Both the position numbers and the translations under genes were made by a program. Source: Saccharum officinarum (lineage: Eukaryota > Streptophyta > Magnoliopsida > Poales > Poaceae). Taken from it: a stretch of 64,000 nt of DNA. Of the stretch, positions 61,001 through 64,000 are shown piece by piece; positions within the stretch are counted from its first letter, which is position 1; the number at the start of each line of letters is the position of its first letter. The stretch lies in assembly GCA_020631735.1 (NCBI GenBank), contig CM036158.1, positions 82,037,914-82,101,913 of the forward strand, given 5' to 3'. The notes below the pieces were generated by a model, which ran no database searches, had not been told where the DNA came from, and saw nothing but the letters and a program-made list of their open reading frames with translations.

Positions 61001-62234
61001 TGATGTGATGCTGGCGAGTGAGAGGCGTATATGTGTAAGGCACATAGTGCCGAGAACTTGATAAACCTGACTAAAGAACTGGGGAGATCTTGGCGTGCGT
61101 CTTGAGTGAGTGGTGAGGGTTGAGTCGATCAGACAGGATCCTATGACGAGTCTTTGGGGCAAGTCTTGCTGGAGGGGTGCGACCTGGGCATCCCTCACGA
61201 GAGATACCTATGGCAGGTATATTGGGAGGTGAACTGGGGTGTTGGTTGTCCCTGGTGGAGGTGCTGTCGTGGCACGGGGGAAGACGGTGTTTCCCCCTTG
61301 AGAAGATATCATGTCTGGTCACCCTAAGGACTGGTATGTCTTGAGAACCGGAACCATGGGACCTTCGTGCACACCACTCGCTCCCGATGGGCGGGAGACG
61401 ATTACCCGACTGACTAGGGTGGTACCACTACTACTAGGTTGGAAGGCAATCAGAATTAGCCTAGACGAGTCGGATCATCGAGGATGGCGATCTTGTGGAT
61501 TACCAGGTGTACACGCTCTGCAGAGTTGATCGATCTATACGTATAGCCGCGTCCGCGGATATGGACATTCCCATGACCTACGCTTCACTTGATTAGATGA
61601 GAGGAGTCCTTTCTACCTTTCCCCGGGTTCTGTGTTGGATTCCGGCTTTGGCCGTTGAGACGAGATATGAGCGGGAGTCAATCTCGTCGTCTAGAGAGAG
61701 AGTGAGATGAGATGTGTTGTGTGTGATGGGATTGGGAGAATGTGTGACTAAGATGGGTTAAAAACTGATAAACATCTTATTATTAATGGTAACTACTTGC
61801 ATAGGAAACCCATAGCCTAAATAGGTCTCTTTCTACTTCCCTCAATGCATTCCACTTTCCACAAAGCATTGCAAGCATAGGGTGGGCGATGTGTGGCCAG
61901 TACCAAGTGTACTGATAGATTTTTGATAGGTTCCGAGCCCAAGTACGACTACGAGGGCGATGATTGGGAGGATTAGAGGGTCTGTTCTACACTCAAGCTG
62001 GTTCCAGAAGATCGTTTTCCGCTGCTATCTACGTCAGATGTTGTTCCAGATGCTTGTGTGAGTGTGTTCCGCCCTGCGAGGCGAAGAGAATAAATTATGT
62101 AAAACTCTCTATTGTACTCTGATATTCGTGCATGACTTTATGTATCACTGAGATTTGGGTAAATTGACGGAATGTTTCATCATTTTACACTTCGTTTCTA
62201 TGGATTTCCCTTCGTGGAAATCAAGGACGTTTCA
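58076..62234 (+). repeat. 5' LTR of element G (4159 bp, boundaries from signals)
   Basis: TG start after CTTTC, and CGTTTCA end two bases before the PBS. The U3 is GC-rich from about 58490 and a TATA box lies at 59116. Further GC-rich sequence reaches about 60400, then AT-rich DNA. Two short acidic reading frames occur near the 3' end (to 60805, and 61932-61976). With no second copy, the ends are inferred. Confidence 0.7.
59116..59123 (+). promoter_or_regulatory. TATA box of the G LTR
   Basis: CTATAAAG in the context GGACTATAAAGTCCCGAG, followed by a CT-rich leader, about 1040 bp into the LTR. Confidence 0.65.
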
Positions 62235-62236
62235 GT

Positions 62237-62249
62237 TGGTACCAGGGCC
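62237..62249 (+). other. primer-binding site of G (variant initiator-Met type)
   Basis: TGGTACCAGGGCC differs from TGGTATCAGAGCC at two positions and is spaced two bases from the LTR end. Confidence 0.72.
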
Positions 62250-62566
62250 ATGATGACCCTAGGACGGACCCATAGGATTGGACAATAGAATTAGGAAAGA
62301 TCTTGACACTTTCGGTTATATTACCGACCGTGCTGTATTTTCGTGCACGGCTTATCTCATTTTCACACTCTCTTACCTATATTTCGTTCTACCTTACCTA
62401 TCACATCACTCCGTTCCACCCTGAATCACCATGTCTCACTTAAGAATTCATCAAGTATCACTCTGAGTTACATGAATTCACCTTGTCTTACCAAGTTTCA
62501 CTCTGAAATACTCATGTTACTACATGCACAACAAGGTACTGACTCCGTCTTATGGTTAATTTGCAG
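62250..62566 (+). other. G leader between PBS and first ORF
   Basis: About 300 bp, T- and C-rich, no frame. It ends GGTTAATTTGCAG directly before ATGGCC, which looks like a 3' splice site. The ORF may therefore be read from a spliced RNA. Confidence 0.5.
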
Positions 62567-63796
62567 ATGGCCCCTGTTGCCGAGCTCCCTATGGATGGAC
62601 TGGCCTACCGTGGGTTCGCCACGATCCTGTACGACGTGCTGGACTCACTAGGCGTTACCACAGAGCAGATCGAGTACGTGTGTCAGGGTGAGCCTAGACC
62701 CGACGGGTTCAAGGGCCACATCGTGGTCCACCTCAAGGTCCCCGCCAGCGAGTTCATACCCGTGCTGCGTGCCTTCGAGACACTGGAGGTGGAGAACTCT
62801 ATTGCTTCATGCATACAGTCTGTTTCGCGCACAGCTCTTCGCAGTGTGATGTGTGACGCACATGACTACCTCAAGACGGGACCGTACCGCCTAATGCCTG
62901 CCGCTCTAGACCTGAATAGGTTCTTAGAGCCACAGATCATTGCTACAGATCGTGCTATGCACGACGAGGTCGACCCCTATCTGAGGGCCTCCGCGCAGTA
63001 CATCATCGCCCAGGATCGCTACATCATGGATGTAGAGATGTAGAACCGCCGCTACCGAGACCTCCTGTTCCGTTGCGACGAGGAGTTCCTCAAGGTGGAG
63101 CGCAAGGAGGGGGAGATGGTCGGCAAGCTTGAGGAGGAGCGCATGGGCTATGATAGGATGAAGACCTTCTACAAGAACCGTGAGCAGTCACTTTGGAAGG
63201 AGATCGCCGATCTCAAGGACAAGGTTGGGGAGGCCGAACTTCGCCATGACTATCTTGAGTCCAAGGTGCTTGAGTGTGAGGATCGGATTGAACGTCAGAG
63301 GCTTACCCTGAGAGAGCTCCATGAGAAGGAGAAGCAGTGTGGCTTCAGGAAACTGGCCTTGGAGGCCCGTTGCAACACAATGGAGAAGCTAGCTGTGGAG
63401 GCAGCCGTCACCACCACCTACAACATGCACCACTTGGTTCACTACATTAAGAGCACCGAGTATCTTCAAGACAAGGTGAACCGCATCAGTCAGGCTTGGA
63501 TCTACGCTAATCGTAAGCGTGTCCAGGAGATCGGAAAGGTCCAGGACGTCCTCTTACCTAGGATGCGCAAGAAAACGCGCAGACAGCCTTTCCACGTTGA
63601 GGCCACCAAGCTCAACTTCAAGGCTTGCCCGACTGAGGGATACTCAGAGGTTCCGAGGACTGAGATGCTAGACTATGCTCTCACCTACGTCACGAGGATC
63701 CACCACTCCGACGATGAGCTTCGTGCCATGGAGGGCACTCTCGAGGCTTCCACTTATGGTCCTTCTACACCACCCGCCACTCCCAGACAGGAGTAG
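62567..63796 (+). pseudogene. first ORF of G: uncharacterised retroelement protein, one TAG
   Basis: From MAPVAELPMDGLAYRGF at 62567 the frame runs to a TAG at 63794-63796 (410 codons), interrupted only by TAG 63041-63043. The same frame continues at once on both sides, and CAG to TAG is the simplest origin. An ATG at 62552 is in frame but lies before a splice-acceptor-like GCAG. The N-terminal 150 residues look globular (TILYDVLDSLGVTTEQIEYV, FKGHIVVHLKVPASEF). Residues about 165-290 are heptad-rich and charged (LWKEIADLKDKVGEAELRHD). A basic patch RMRKKTRRQPFHVE follows, and the tail is Ser/Thr/Pro-rich. It sits where gag should be but shows no zinc knuckle. I cannot assign a known function. 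Confidence 0.7.
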
Positions 63797-64000
63797 TCAC
63801 CTTTTTCACATAATCATGTAATAAGGTAGTAGTAGACATGTTGAGCCCTATGTGGCCAGAGTTATGATGATGCACTTAAGGAGTAATGTAGGATGTCCCA
63901 CTTTTGGAGCTACCTGCGAGTAGCACGATTCCCACGAATCTGTCAGTGTAGCTACTGGAGATATCGCTATGTAATAAATTAATGTAATGGATGTTTTGGA
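63797..64000 (+). other. sequence after the G ORF, no gene seen
   Basis: A/T-rich 3'-untranslated-like text with AATAAATTAATG near the end. The element continues beyond the window. Confidence 0.5.

Larger units (their letters stand above)
58076..64000 (+). mobile_element. gypsy-like element G: 5' LTR, PBS and first ORF (continues past window)
   Basis: A 4.16-kb LTR starting TGTAACAACCC lies inside the third ORF of P. It is followed by a PBS-like site and a 410-codon frame. The long LTR, its TGTAAC start and its GC-rich U3/R resemble the Tekay-type LTR at 2415. CTTTC (58071-58075) is the presumptive target-site copy. No pol is in view, so autonomy cannot be judged. Confidence 0.75.

Overview
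The window is nuclear DNA from a grass (Poaceae), most likely a panicoid or Andropogoneae species such as sorghum, sugarcane or Miscanthus. The evidence is nested plant LTR retrotransposons with very long LTRs, grass-type MITEs and LINEs, and one spliced plant gene. The species is inferred from repeat style only. Two 100-N scaffold gaps (13504-13603 and 37943-38042) mean that order across them depends on the assembly.

Layout. 1-5163: pol and the complete 3' LTR of a decayed Ty3/gypsy Tekay/Del-like chromovirus, + strand. 5164-10345: a gene island holding a Stowaway MITE and one minus-strand, five-exon host gene. The gene encodes an AIPP2-like chromatin protein without a visible PHD finger; it carries one in-frame TAG, a 54-bp coding tandem repeat and a TIR transposon in its last intron. 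10346-13503: AT-rich intergenic DNA, a CACTA-like subterminal fragment and an orphan TATA/leader. 13604-34548: a decayed minus-strand Ty1/copia element (C1), split by a complete young 15.7-kb element (13900-29615, TSD TTCCC). That insert has 5.4-kb LTRs, a PBS and a PPT but no recognisable polyprotein, so it is LARD-like and non-autonomous. 34549-37099: two 3' ends of L1-type LINEs; the first holds a small MITE and the second has a 15-bp target duplication. 38043-58075: a plus-strand copia element (P, SIRE/Maximus-like) with gag, pol and a downstream env-position ORF. P is split by an oppositely oriented complete relative (M, 39605-50605, TSD GTAGG) and by a hAT MITE (57008-57644, TSD CTACCAGC). 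58076-64000: 5' LTR, PBS and first ORF of another gypsy-like element (G) inserted in P. Its ORF encodes an unfamiliar basic/coiled-coil protein broken by one TAG.

How it fits together. The only host gene is the AIPP2-like locus; nearly everything else is mobile DNA. Exact TSDs fix the insertion order: P before M, the hAT MITE and G; C1 before the LARD-like element; LINE A before its MITE. Where MITEs interrupt coding remnants, removing them restores the reading frame. Many in-frame stops are readable as C-to-T or G-to-A changes, as expected for methylated, silenced elements.
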